From: JANXLS01 sp037129555
Lineage (GTDB): Bacteria; Planctomycetota; SZUA-567; H5-PLA8
NCBI GenBank assembly: GCA_037129555.1
Contig: JBAXUS010000008.1
Span: 8,401 to 72,400 of the forward strand
Direction of reading: 5' to 3'
Length of the DNA: 64,000 bases
A program made the translations under genes and the position numbers. Shown in pieces: positions 1 to 7,225 of the stretch. The notes beneath the pieces are model-generated. The model ran no database searches. It had not been told where the DNA came from and was given only the letters and a program-made list of their open reading frames with translations. Within the stretch, counting starts at the first letter, position 1. Each line of letters begins with the position of its first letter.

Positions 1-1
1 A

Positions 2-532
2 TGGGAGCGGCGGGAAGCCGTCGTGCTCCGTGGCAAGAAGCTCTACGACGGTTTCGAAAATTGGAAGCACGAGCATCAAGGCACGAAGGCGATATTTCCG
101 GGATTGCCGTACATCATGCTGCATTCCCTGTCGCACTTGCTGCTGACAGCTGTCTCGTTGGAATGCGGCTATCCCGCCAGTTCGATTCGTGAGCGCGTGT
201 ATGCGAACAGTTCAGGTTACGGCATTTTGCTGCATACTGGAACGCAAGACGCCGAAGGTACGCTGGGTGGGCTGATTGAGGTGGGGCGCCGAATCGGTGA
301 GCACATGCAGGCCGCGCTGGAATTGGGACGTTTGTGCTCGAACGATCCGGTATGCGCCCAACATGAACCGGCGAGCCTCCAGGAAAAGCGGTTTCTGGCG
401 GGCGCGGCGTGTCACGGCTGCGTACTGATCGCCGAAACATCGTGCGAGCAATTCAACGGCTATCTGGACAGGGCGTTGGTGCTGCCGACGTTATCCAATG
501 TCGGGGCGGAATTCTTCGCGGTGGACTGCTGA
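2..532 (+). CDS. drmB: DISARM protein DrmB, DUF1998 C-terminal part (5' end outside window)
   Basis: The frame is open from base 2, so the start lies upstream; 176 codons are visible. Seen: the DUF1998 hallmarks LHSLSHLL, LLHTGTQDAEGTLGGL and a cysteine set (CSNDPVC, then GAACHGC and ETSCEQ) that probably binds zinc. DrmB is a core component of DISARM, a multi-gene anti-phage system in which DrmA (helicase), DrmB and DrmC accompany a DNA methylase. The stop codon overlaps the ATG of the PLD-fold gene by one base (TGATG), giving the known drmB-drmC order and suggesting translational coupling. DUF1998 also occurs in stand-alone helicase-associated proteins, but the drmC neighbour favours DISARM. 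drmA and the methylase should lie to the left. Confidence 0.82.
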   Translation, partial: WERREAVVLRGKKLYDGFENWKHEHQGTKAIFPGLPYIMLHSLSHLLLTAVSLECGYPASSIRERVYANSSGYGILLHTGTQDAEGTLGGLIEVGRRIGEHMQAALELGRLCSNDPVCAQHEPASLQEKRFLAGAACHGCVLIAETSCEQFNGYLDRALVLPTLSNVGAEFFAVDC

Positions 533-1323
533 TGCTGGAAATACTGACACGACTTTCGGGCAGCGAATTGCGCGCCGTTGCGCAGGGCTTGCGTTCAGGC
601 CGCTTATGCCCGCCGTTTTCATCTTTGGCGATGCAATCGTATTGCTCCGCGCCAGTGTGCGCTGATTTGGTTTCGTTCTTGAAGAAGCTCGCGGGCGAAG
701 GCATGAAGCCGGAACACATGGCGCTGATCTTCGACGCGGCTATTCAAACGCGCGGGCCTGCCGGAACGGACACGAATGTCGAACTGGTGTGGACGGGACA
801 TAACGCTAAGGGCGCTTCGGATCGGGACACCGGCGTCGTAGTCAGAGAGCTGTTCACGACCGCACAACGGGATGTATTGATCGCCTGCTTTGCCGTGTAC
901 CAGGGCGAAGCGTTGTTTCAGATTCTGGCCGAGCGGATGGACAATAATCCCAACCTTCGGGTACGCATGTTTTTGAATATCGCGCGGGGCTGGAACGACA
1001 CTTCCGACAGCAGCCAGATCGTTTGCCGCTACGCCGCCGATTTCAAAACGAAGCACTGGTCTGGAAAACGGCTGCCGGAGATTTATTACGATCCGCGCGC
1101 GTTGTCGGTGGACACGAAGCAGCGCGCCAACCTTCACGCGAAGTCCATCGTGATCGACGGCCACACGTCCTTCGTGTCGTCGGCGAATTTCACCGAGGCG
1201 GCACAGCTTCGCAACATCGAACTGGGCGTGGTCATTCGTTCGGAGCCGATCGCGGGAAAGATCAGCGGGTATTTTGAGGCCATGTTGTCGGCGGGGGCGT
1301 TGTTGCCGTTGAGAATGAATTGA
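532..1323 (+). CDS. drmC: DISARM protein DrmC, phospholipase D-like
   Basis: 263 residues from the ATG at 532, chosen because it overlaps the drmB stop as TGATG; an in-frame ATG at 409 would sit deep inside drmB. Residues about 90-255 form a PLD-like domain. The catalytic-type motif HAKSIVIDG followed by SSANFTEAAQLRNIELG is the HxK(x4)D plus SxNxT pattern of the superfamily. Only one clear HxK motif is visible, as in single-motif PLD proteins that dimerise. DrmC is the third core DISARM gene; its exact biochemical role is not settled. The stop again overlaps an ATG as TGATG, opening a 26-codon frame. Confidence 0.85.
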   Translation: MLEILTRLSGSELRAVAQGLRSGRLCPPFSSLAMQSYCSAPVCADLVSFLKKLAGEGMKPEHMALIFDAAIQTRGPAGTDTNVELVWTGHNAKGASDRDTGVVVRELFTTAQRDVLIACFAVYQGEALFQILAERMDNNPNLRVRMFLNIARGWNDTSDSSQIVCRYAADFKTKHWSGKRLPEIYYDPRALSVDTKQRANLHAKSIVIDGHTSFVSSANFTEAAQLRNIELGVVIRSEPIAGKISGYFEAMLSAGALLPLRMN

Positions 1324-1403
1324 TGCCGGGGCGATACGCGCTAGGCGGTACCAACACGATCATCGCCAAGCTGCGGGCAATTGGCCGGGCCGCGAGGAAG
1401 TAA
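1323..1403 (+). CDS. possible 26-residue coupled ORF after drmC
   Basis: The ATG overlaps the drmC stop as TGATG, the same junction used between drmB and drmC, and the frame reads 26 codons to a TAA. The peptide is basic (MPGRYALGGTNTIIAK, then an Arg/Lys-rich tail). I do not recognise it. Such a junction allows termination-reinitiation, but a chance frame or the remnant of a decayed gene is equally possible. Confidence 0.25.
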   Translation: MPGRYALGGTNTIIAKLRAIGRAARK

Positions 1404-1468
1404 CATTCTGTCTCTGCAATGCGATGCAGTCTTCAGGCGCAAGGTTCGGCACGTAGAGGAGACCGAAG

Positions 1469-2131
1469 ATGGAAATCCCCCCAAAAGTTCTTCAAGCCTT
1501 GCGCGACAAGCTCAAAGACAAAGCGTCGGGGCTCGTCGGCAAATGGCACGTTGGTAAATTGGTGGACAAGTTCTTTCGCTCACGGCCAGCGAAGCGCGGT
1601 GAACTCGCAGCGTTGGCGGGGGCGCTGCCCAAAGGCGTTCCAGCCAGTAAGGAGACGCTTCACGGCTGTCGGACACTCTTTTGTAAATGGGATTTGAAAG
1701 AAGTTAAATCGTTTCAAAGCAGAGGTTTGCCGTGGAACCGCATGTTTCAACTGTTGCCAACAAAGCCATTGTTGAAGCGCGTTCCCAAATCGAAGCTGCC
1801 GGAATTTCAGAAGCAGCTCAGCGAATTGACGGCGGACAAAAGTCCAGGCAAGGAATGGACTCGGAAGTGCAAGGAGTTCAAACAGCGCCTGGAAGGCGAA
1901 GTGACGGCGATTCCTCCCAAAAAAAGAATCAGCGAGAAAGGGCGCGTGGCCGTTGATCGGCTCGGCGTTGCAGCGGAGGCGTGGGAGGATATGCGTGGTG
2001 TAATCCCGGAAGCGTTCAAGGATCAGTATGATGCGGTTTCAAGCGAAATGGCGCGGCTCAAAGCGTTCATGGAGACGTTGAATGCCAAAATGCTGAGCCC
2101 AGAAAAACTTGAGTCGTACGAGGATTGCTGA
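1469..2131 (+). CDS. hypothetical protein beside DISARM
   Basis: 220 residues; a purine-rich ribosome binding site (GAGGAGA) lies about 6 bases before the ATG. No catalytic motif stands out. The N-terminal 130 residues are basic and the C-terminal part (about 150-215) is a predicted amphipathic helix with acidic residues. The spacing of LAALAGALPKG, LHGCRTLFCKW and LPWNRMFQLL vaguely recalls the helical DUF1016 N-terminal domain (YhcG-like), but this is only a pattern impression. It lies between drmC and the island integrase in the same direction, so it may be a DISARM accessory gene or plain cargo. Confidence 0.6.
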   Translation: MEIPPKVLQALRDKLKDKASGLVGKWHVGKLVDKFFRSRPAKRGELAALAGALPKGVPASKETLHGCRTLFCKWDLKEVKSFQSRGLPWNRMFQLLPTKPLLKRVPKSKLPEFQKQLSELTADKSPGKEWTRKCKEFKQRLEGEVTAIPPKKRISEKGRVAVDRLGVAAEAWEDMRGVIPEAFKDQYDAVSSEMARLKAFMETLNAKMLSPEKLESYEDC

Positions 2132-2231
2132 AATGCGCGCGAAATGCGATTGGCTCCGGTGTATTTTCGTTCGAGATAGCTTGGTGGCCGGCTCACATTC
2201 AACAAAACCTTTTTAAGAGGGCGCTCGTGCG

Positions 2232-3335
2232 ATGAGCGAGTATTCCGCGCCGGGACCGGCCCACGGATTTAAGTCTTTTCCGCCTTCTGCTCCGGTTCCT
2301 GTTATAGATGATCCGTTGGGGAAGGTGAAGAAGCTGATCGATGAAGTGCAGAACGATAACGCCGTAACCGCGGACTTTAAAGCCAGTTTCTTGCGGCAAC
2401 CGCTTTATGGCATTCCCGACAGCCTGACTGATGCCATTGTGAAACTGACCGAACGCCTCAAATCCGATTCCAAATCTAAATCCAAGCAACCGCTCAAAAC
2501 AGAACTGACTTATGAGCGGAAACTCGCGGCCCTGTGCGAATATACATTGGGCGTGGGCTTCCAGAGCGGGAGGCAGATTCTACATTCACATGCTGTCCGA
2601 GAATGGGGACGGCCAATGTTAAGGCCATCACCTATTGATTCAGCGTTTACGATTAAAGAATTGAAAAAACGGCGAAATACTGTTTTGGATTTGCTGACGT
2701 CATACTTGGGTTGGCTTATCACAGAGCCCGCATTCCAAAATGAACTGAAAGCGCTGAAAGCAAATCGACTCTCATATCTACCGCTGCCGACGCTTGATTT
2801 TCTTCAAAAAAACAGAGGCAAAACGTTAGTCGATCTCGATCCGTTGGCCGGATTCTGCAAGCGCTGGTGTTTAAGCCATCTTGAAACGTGGGACTTGCCC
2901 GCTCCGGTAGACATGCACTATTCCTATATGTCAGAGCCGGAAAAAACGTTCGGTTGCATGGGTAAGATAATTTTCGTCCCGCAGACGATTCGATTTAAAA
3001 AGGAAGACAATATCGCTGATTGGATCAACGACGCGTTTGACGCTTCGCCGGCCTATCTCAAGGGCTGGACCGACGTGTTCCCACCAAAGCGAAAAGCGAA
3101 CAAACGCCAGGTGGGGCCGAAGGATTTTTATAATGTTTTTACACTCGCCCACCTGACGCGGATTCTGGAAGGTCGATACCCGGAATTTGGAAAAGGCTGC
3201 ATGGACCACGCTTTAGGAATGTATTTGCAGGATTTTGCCGGTAAGGTCACGGATAGACTGCATTTTCCAGGAAAATGGACCGTGCACAAGCTGCGCACCA
3301 CGCTCGGGACGAACAACCGTTTGAAGCCTTTCTAA
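2232..3335 (+). CDS. hypothetical protein, island cargo
   Basis: 367 residues, no family recognised. It has a Pro/Ser-rich N-terminus (about 1-30), a Lys/Ser run near residue 80, then a mainly helical body. There is no signal peptide or membrane segment. Conserved-looking patches include DLDPLAGFCKRWCLSHLETW and WDLPAPVDMHYSY, which have a globular-domain composition. It is co-directional with the flanking genes, with 100 bases before it and a weak AAGAGGG site 11 bases before the ATG. Base composition is somewhat more AT-rich than the core genes further right, which fits acquired DNA. Confidence 0.6.
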   Translation: MSEYSAPGPAHGFKSFPPSAPVPVIDDPLGKVKKLIDEVQNDNAVTADFKASFLRQPLYGIPDSLTDAIVKLTERLKSDSKSKSKQPLKTELTYERKLAALCEYTLGVGFQSGRQILHSHAVREWGRPMLRPSPIDSAFTIKELKKRRNTVLDLLTSYLGWLITEPAFQNELKALKANRLSYLPLPTLDFLQKNRGKTLVDLDPLAGFCKRWCLSHLETWDLPAPVDMHYSYMSEPEKTFGCMGKIIFVPQTIRFKKEDNIADWINDAFDASPAYLKGWTDVFPPKRKANKRQVGPKDFYNVFTLAHLTRILEGRYPEFGKGCMDHALGMYLQDFAGKVTDRLHFPGKWTVHKLRTTLGTNNRLKPF

Positions 3336-3526
3336 AACAAGCGCAAGATTCGGTTATCATTGAATGAGATTGGGACAAGAAAGCATTCCACTGTCCCGTA
3401 TCGCGATCTGCCCGAAATCGTAAAGTTAAGGTGTTGCATCGGTGGCCGGCGACACTTTACTTCGAAAAGACGTTTTCTCGAAACATCGCCTCGTCATTGG
3501 TGCTGGCTTGGAAGCCTGACACTACA

Positions 3527-3796
3527 GTGAGTGACATTACTCGATCGCACGGGGCAGACACCACATCCACGTTGACCGTCGTCACGCCACGCTCAAAGCC
3601 GCTGGCGGTGGACGTTCACGAAGCCGCGGAAATGCTGCGCATATCCGTAAAGACGGTTCGCCGCGAAATTCATTCAGGAAATTTACCGGCTTTACGGATC
3701 GGACGCTACCTCCGCGTGCGTGTGGTCGCTTTGGAGAATTATCTGCGCGAGCGAGAAAGACTCGGCCCCGCCGTGAATGGAGATTTGAAATCATGA
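3527..3796 (+). CDS. excisionase-family helix-turn-helix protein
   Basis: The C-terminal half is a typical excisionase/MerR-like winged helix: VHEAAEMLRISVKTVRREI (helix-turn-helix), then GNLPALRIGRYLRVRV (wing). Such small proteins control the direction of integrase-mediated recombination or regulate the element. The frame is open from an ATG at 3431, but the GTG at 3527 begins closer to the conserved domain; neither has a convincing Shine-Dalgarno, so the start is uncertain. The stop overlaps the integrase start as ATGA (4 bases), so the two are translationally coupled. Confidence 0.7.
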   Translation: MSDITRSHGADTTSTLTVVTPRSKPLAVDVHEAAEMLRISVKTVRREIHSGNLPALRIGRYLRVRVVALENYLRERERLGPAVNGDLKS

Positions 3797-5331
3797 GAGC
3801 AATACGAGTGAAGTCCGGCAGAACTGGACGGACGGGCTTTCGTTTTCGTTACACCGATCCGCTTGATGGGCATCGGCGGAACAAGACGATCTGGTTGAAC
3901 GATCAGCGCAAAGCCGAGAAGGGAATGCAGGAGTTTCTGGATGGGCGAGAAAAGAGGAAGCTGGGTCTTCCCGACAACAGCGGCTGGCAGATGCCATACG
4001 CCGAAATGGTGGAACGGTTTTTGAACGAGGCACCGCTTTCGTCGGAGCCGCGTAAACAATGGCTGACGCAGGTGCTGGAGCGGAATCCGTTAGGCCTCAA
4101 CATCGGGGCGGATTTCGCCAACATCGGCAAGCTGACGTCGGACTGCATGAAAGTCGCGAAGAAGCGCACTCCGCACTACGCCGTGTTTTCCGTGCAAGCG
4201 CCGTTGAAGCAGGTCAGCCGATGGGCGGCTATGACGGGCTTGCTTCCGTACGATCCGTTGCAAGCATGGAAACAGTTGCCCTGGCCCGGCCACAAGCAGC
4301 GTCGCGCGTTCGAGCCCGAAGAGGTCCGCGCGATTTTTACGGCGGCGGGCGATTTTGACGAGCTGTTCGCGCACGAGTATTCCTCGCCCGTCGTGTTCAA
4401 GGCACTGTTGTTGACTGGCAATCGGCCCGGTGCCGTTGTGCAGGCGACGATCGGCGATCTGCGGAATGGACGAATCGTTCTCCCCCCGCCACAAGGAAAG
4501 AAACGCAACGGGATGGCGACGCTACCGCCTGCGTTTCTGACCGAACTGCAGGCGTACGTGAAAGCCCGCGGGGACGTGTCGACGGATTTGCCTCTTCTGG
4601 TCTCTCATCACGGGGAAGCGGTGTCACGGATCAACTTGGGCAAGTATTTCAACCGGTGCATGGCGCTGGCGTTCACCCGTCTGGTGTGGCCGAAAGGCAA
4701 CGCGCTCACGGCGATGGTCGATCCGGTCGAAGTCGCCCACCTTATCTTTTCCGGTCGGCAGCGTGGCTTCGATGGTGCTCCGCCGCGCGATCCGAAGAAA
4801 CTGGCCAAGCGTGCCGAGAAGGTCCGGGCCGTCAACGAGCTCGCGAAGCTGGTAAGCCCCGAAGTTGCTCGGCTGATGGAGGGGCGCGACATGTACGCGC
4901 TGCGGAAGACGCACATTTCCTGGGCGAGGCGGCTAGTCAACTTCGACTCAGTGCGTGTCCAGGTAGGGCGAGCGCCCCGCGACACGGACGAACGGCATTA
5001 CGTCGACATGGTGGATGCCAAACTTTCGTCTCAAGCCGTGTGGGACGTGTTGACGGGCGCGCGGCTGCTGACGGGAGAATTTGTGGAGAAGCAACGCAGC
5101 GCGAATGTGATTCCACTGGCGGCCGGCGCGGAGAACATGGCCATTCCCGTAGGGGCGGATGCAGGGGTGGTATACAATGTGGCTTCAATTCAAAAACAAA
5201 ACGAAAAAGGCGCTGTTGCGCAGCGCCAAGAATCGTTACAAGTTGTTGATGGTAAGGGAGATGGAACGAGAGCGGGTGAAGGGGTTCGAACCCTCGACTT
5301 CGACCTTGGCAAGGTCGCGCTCTACCACTGA
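3793..5331 (+). CDS. tyrosine recombinase (island integrase)
   Basis: 512 residues. Residues about 165-415 form the catalytic domain. The first Arg is in LLTGNRPGAV (R211), a possible Lys is in GKKRNGM, the second Arg is in YALRKTHISW (R371, with Tyr in place of the usual His before it), and the nucleophile is Y403 in RHYVDM. About 110 residues follow the Tyr. The last roughly 20 codons read antisense through the tRNA-Gly gene and about 8 codons before that cross the tRNA's terminator hairpin. The frame was therefore probably set by integration at the tRNA, and the native C-terminus may be shorter. It pairs with the excisionase-like gene upstream. Confidence 0.85.
   Translation: MRAIRVKSGRTGRTGFRFRYTDPLDGHRRNKTIWLNDQRKAEKGMQEFLDGREKRKLGLPDNSGWQMPYAEMVERFLNEAPLSSEPRKQWLTQVLERNPLGLNIGADFANIGKLTSDCMKVAKKRTPHYAVFSVQAPLKQVSRWAAMTGLLPYDPLQAWKQLPWPGHKQRRAFEPEEVRAIFTAAGDFDELFAHEYSSPVVFKALLLTGNRPGAVVQATIGDLRNGRIVLPPPQGKKRNGMATLPPAFLTELQAYVKARGDVSTDLPLLVSHHGEAVSRINLGKYFNRCMALAFTRLVWPKGNALTAMVDPVEVAHLIFSGRQRGFDGAPPRDPKKLAKRAEKVRAVNELAKLVSPEVARLMEGRDMYALRKTHISWARRLVNFDSVRVQVGRAPRDTDERHYVDMVDAKLSSQAVWDVLTGARLLTGEFVEKQRSANVIPLAAGAENMAIPVGADAGVVYNVASIQKQNEKGAVAQRQESLQVVDGKGDGTRAGEGVRTLDFDLGKVALYH
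5204..5227 (-). terminator. Rho-independent terminator of tRNA-Gly
   Basis: A perfect 7-bp stem GGCGCTG/CAGCGCC with a 5-base loop lies 44 bases past the tRNA 3' end. In the minus direction it is followed by TTTTTCGTTTTG. It sits inside the integrase reading frame. Confidence 0.75.
5271..5300. other. probable island attachment site at the tRNA 3' end
   Basis: The integrase is adjacent to, and oriented toward, the 3' end of tRNA-Gly. Tyrosine-recombinase islands typically recombine in this T-arm and acceptor segment, keeping the tRNA intact. The partner direct repeat would lie left of base 1 and cannot be seen here, so the exact core is unknown. Confidence 0.5.
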
Positions 5332-5342
5332 GCTACACCCGC
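5271..5342 (-). tRNA. tRNA-Gly (anticodon GCC)
   Basis: On the minus strand the 72 bases fold as a complete cloverleaf: acceptor GCGGGTG/CACCCGC, D-loop AGTGGTAGA, anticodon stem CGACC/GGTCG around TTGCCAA, and T-arm GAGGG-TTCGAAC-CCCTT. The discriminator base is T, and CCA is not encoded. The 3' half faces the island integrase, which is the usual arrangement for an integration site. A strong promoter lies upstream and a hairpin terminator downstream. Confidence 0.95.
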
Positions 5343-5360
5343 GTTGCTATTACGTCACGA

Positions 5361-5388
5361 ATTCTACACATCTTTCTTTACCTGTCAA
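5361..5388 (-). promoter_or_regulatory. sigma70-type promoter for tRNA-Gly
   Basis: On the minus strand a -35 TTGACA (5383-5388) and a -10 TAGAAT (5361-5366) are separated by 16 bases. The -10 ends 18 bases before the tRNA 5' end. Confidence 0.7.
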
Positions 5389-5501
5389 GCAAAATCGGTC
5401 GATAAACAGTAGCAAAGTGGGCTCTTTTATGCTAAATTTCGTGTTCCCCGCTCACTTTCCGGGCATCCTGGCGCTTTTGTGTTCGATTCTTTGGGTTTTT
5501 T

Positions 5502-6926
5502 ATGGCTATGCCGACCGATGATGCGGACAATGACAATCTCGACGCCATCGTCGCTCCTTCGTTTGGCGACGACCTGTCGGACGATTCGTCCGCCGGTGCG
5601 CTCCCAACGGCTGAGACCATTTATGACCCGATTCCTCCTCTTCGTGTCGTGCGCGCTCGCCTTATAAAGGTGGGCGAGGACGGGATTGCTGAGGCGGATG
5701 CTGATTCTGAAAAAAATTCAGTCCTGCTCGAAGATCCTGATGGATTCGCGTCTCAGACCGCTGTGCTCAGTACGTGGGCCTATATGCTCGCGCTGCTCTT
5801 TAATGGTCGGCGTAACGCGATCCAAGCCTCTGACGCGTTTCGAGAAAAGTACAACCACGCGATCCAGCCTGAACAAGCGCTCGTTCTGCAAAACGAACTC
5901 GAACTCGCCATGTTTCTTAATAGTGCGTCCTTCGAAACGAAGGTGACGCAGCGGATGAAACGGTATCTCGACATGAGTTCGTGGACGGCGGCGCATGCCG
6001 GTTCTGCGTATCCGTCGGTGCCTGATGAGTTTAAGACAACTGTCGAAGGATTTTTTACTGCCGAAGATGGTCCTGGAATGTTGAGCGCCACGGTGACACC
6101 GCCGACGGATACCGTCCGGGCTGTGATCGTTCCGCATATCGATTTGCGTGTCGGTGGTGCAACGTATGCTCATGCCTACAAAGAGTTAATCGAATCGAGT
6201 CAGGCTGAAGTCATTTTCGTACTGGGCGTCACGCATCAAGCTACGGGCGATCAGTTGTTCAGTGTTTCTCAGAAAGATTTTGAAACGCCTTTGGGTATTT
6301 TGCGGAACGCGCGCGAGATTTCGAAGCGACTGCATATCGCGTCGAAAAGCGATGACATGGCTGCCGAAATGGCTCATCGCGGCGAGCATTCGATCGAATT
6401 CCAAGCGGCGTTGATTCAAGCACTTCTAGCCGAACGTGGCAACCGGCGCGTTGAAATCGTGCCGATTTTGTGCGGATCGTCGGATACGTTCTTGGCTCGG
6501 GACCAAAATCCATTCGTGGACGACGAATTTACGCGATTTGTGGCGGCTTTACGGAGCGAGTTGGAGAACTCGAAACGCACGTGGTGCATCTTATGCAGTG
6601 TGGATTTAAGCCATGTCGGACCGGAATTTGGGCACAGCAGCATGATCGACGAACGGTTGCTGAAACCCATTGAGCGCATGGATTTGAAGATGCTGAAGCT
6701 GATCGAAAAGCTTGACGCTGAAGGCTTCTATTCCGAAATCGCTCGGACTCAAAACTCGCGGCATGTTGATGCTGTGACGGCGGTTCTGACGATGTTGAGC
6801 GCCTGCCGGTGGATGTTGAAGCCAGGAAGATTGCTTCATTATGATCAAATGATGAAGGCTAACTCGCATAGCGCCGTCTCTTATGCAGCGATGGCGTTTG
6901 ACCAGGCTGGCGAGACCATCGCGTAG
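5502..6926 (+). CDS. amrB: AmmeMemoRadiSam system protein B (MEMO1 family)
   Basis: 474 residues. After an acidic, low-complexity start (1-30) comes a PqqD-like winged-helix segment (about 75-150, around LLFNGRRNAIQASDAFREKY). The MEMO dioxygenase-like fold follows from about residue 165: VPHIDLRVGG, GVTHQATGD, HRGEHSIEFQAA and SVDLSHVGPEFG carry the His residues expected at the metal site. MEMO proteins are related to class III extradiol dioxygenases; the bacterial function is unknown, and they often accompany AMMECR1 and a radical SAM protein. Neither partner is visible here. The start may be the ATG at 5502 or the one at 5508; the Shine-Dalgarno is weak. Confidence 0.85.
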   Translation: MAMPTDDADNDNLDAIVAPSFGDDLSDDSSAGALPTAETIYDPIPPLRVVRARLIKVGEDGIAEADADSEKNSVLLEDPDGFASQTAVLSTWAYMLALLFNGRRNAIQASDAFREKYNHAIQPEQALVLQNELELAMFLNSASFETKVTQRMKRYLDMSSWTAAHAGSAYPSVPDEFKTTVEGFFTAEDGPGMLSATVTPPTDTVRAVIVPHIDLRVGGATYAHAYKELIESSQAEVIFVLGVTHQATGDQLFSVSQKDFETPLGILRNAREISKRLHIASKSDDMAAEMAHRGEHSIEFQAALIQALLAERGNRRVEIVPILCGSSDTFLARDQNPFVDDEFTRFVAALRSELENSKRTWCILCSVDLSHVGPEFGHSSMIDERLLKPIERMDLKMLKLIEKLDAEGFYSEIARTQNSRHVDAVTAVLTMLSACRWMLKPGRLLHYDQMMKANSHSAVSYAAMAFDQAGETIA

Positions 6927-7225
6927 CTGTAATTTTTCACGTCAAGCAGGACTACAATCGCCTTTGAAATATCGGCGAATCCTAGTATTATGTTCTTTTG
7001 AAGGTGACGTTCAGCCAGTAATAAGGGTAAATGAGCATTCAACATGCGGTTTGAGTGTTCATGTTTAAAACGGAGGAGCTGTTTCGAAGTTCGGATAAAC
7101 GTAACGTGCAGTTTAAAAATTGGATTGGACGCTGGGTGCTGAGCACGTGGTGTCGGGGAAAGTGGCGCTGGGCCACCTCCCGACGCCCTGTGCTTGGCAC
7201 TCCGCGCTTTTAAGGAGAAGGCGGC
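6927..7225. other. intergenic region with no gene
   Basis: The first 200 bases are AT-rich with no open frame of note and presumably contain the promoter of the next gene, though I see no confident boxes. The last 90 bases hold a 70-bp palindrome followed by a strong ribosome binding site (AAGGAGAAGG). Confidence 0.6.
7134..7203. repeat. 70-bp structured palindrome before the M28-like gene
   Basis: Nested inverted repeats: outer GGGTGCT and AGCAC pair with GTGC and GCACTCC; inner GGTGTCGGG (7149-7157) pairs with CCCGACGCC (7179-7187); the central GTGGC/GCCAC closes a GCTG-type loop. Each outer arm can also form its own GTGC-GCAC hairpin. It resembles an intergenic REP-type element, but its position directly before a ribosome binding site means it would be in the 5' leader. 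Confidence 0.6.

Noticed and set aside
3371..3396. Inverted repeat GGGACA ... TGTCCC before the excisionase-like gene
   Set aside because: Only six pairs with a 14-base loop and no T-run; could arise by chance.
5271..5342. A second copy of the tRNA-Gly 3' end inside the island, to define both attachment sites
   Set aside because: No other copy was seen within bases 1-5270, so the other boundary must be outside the window.
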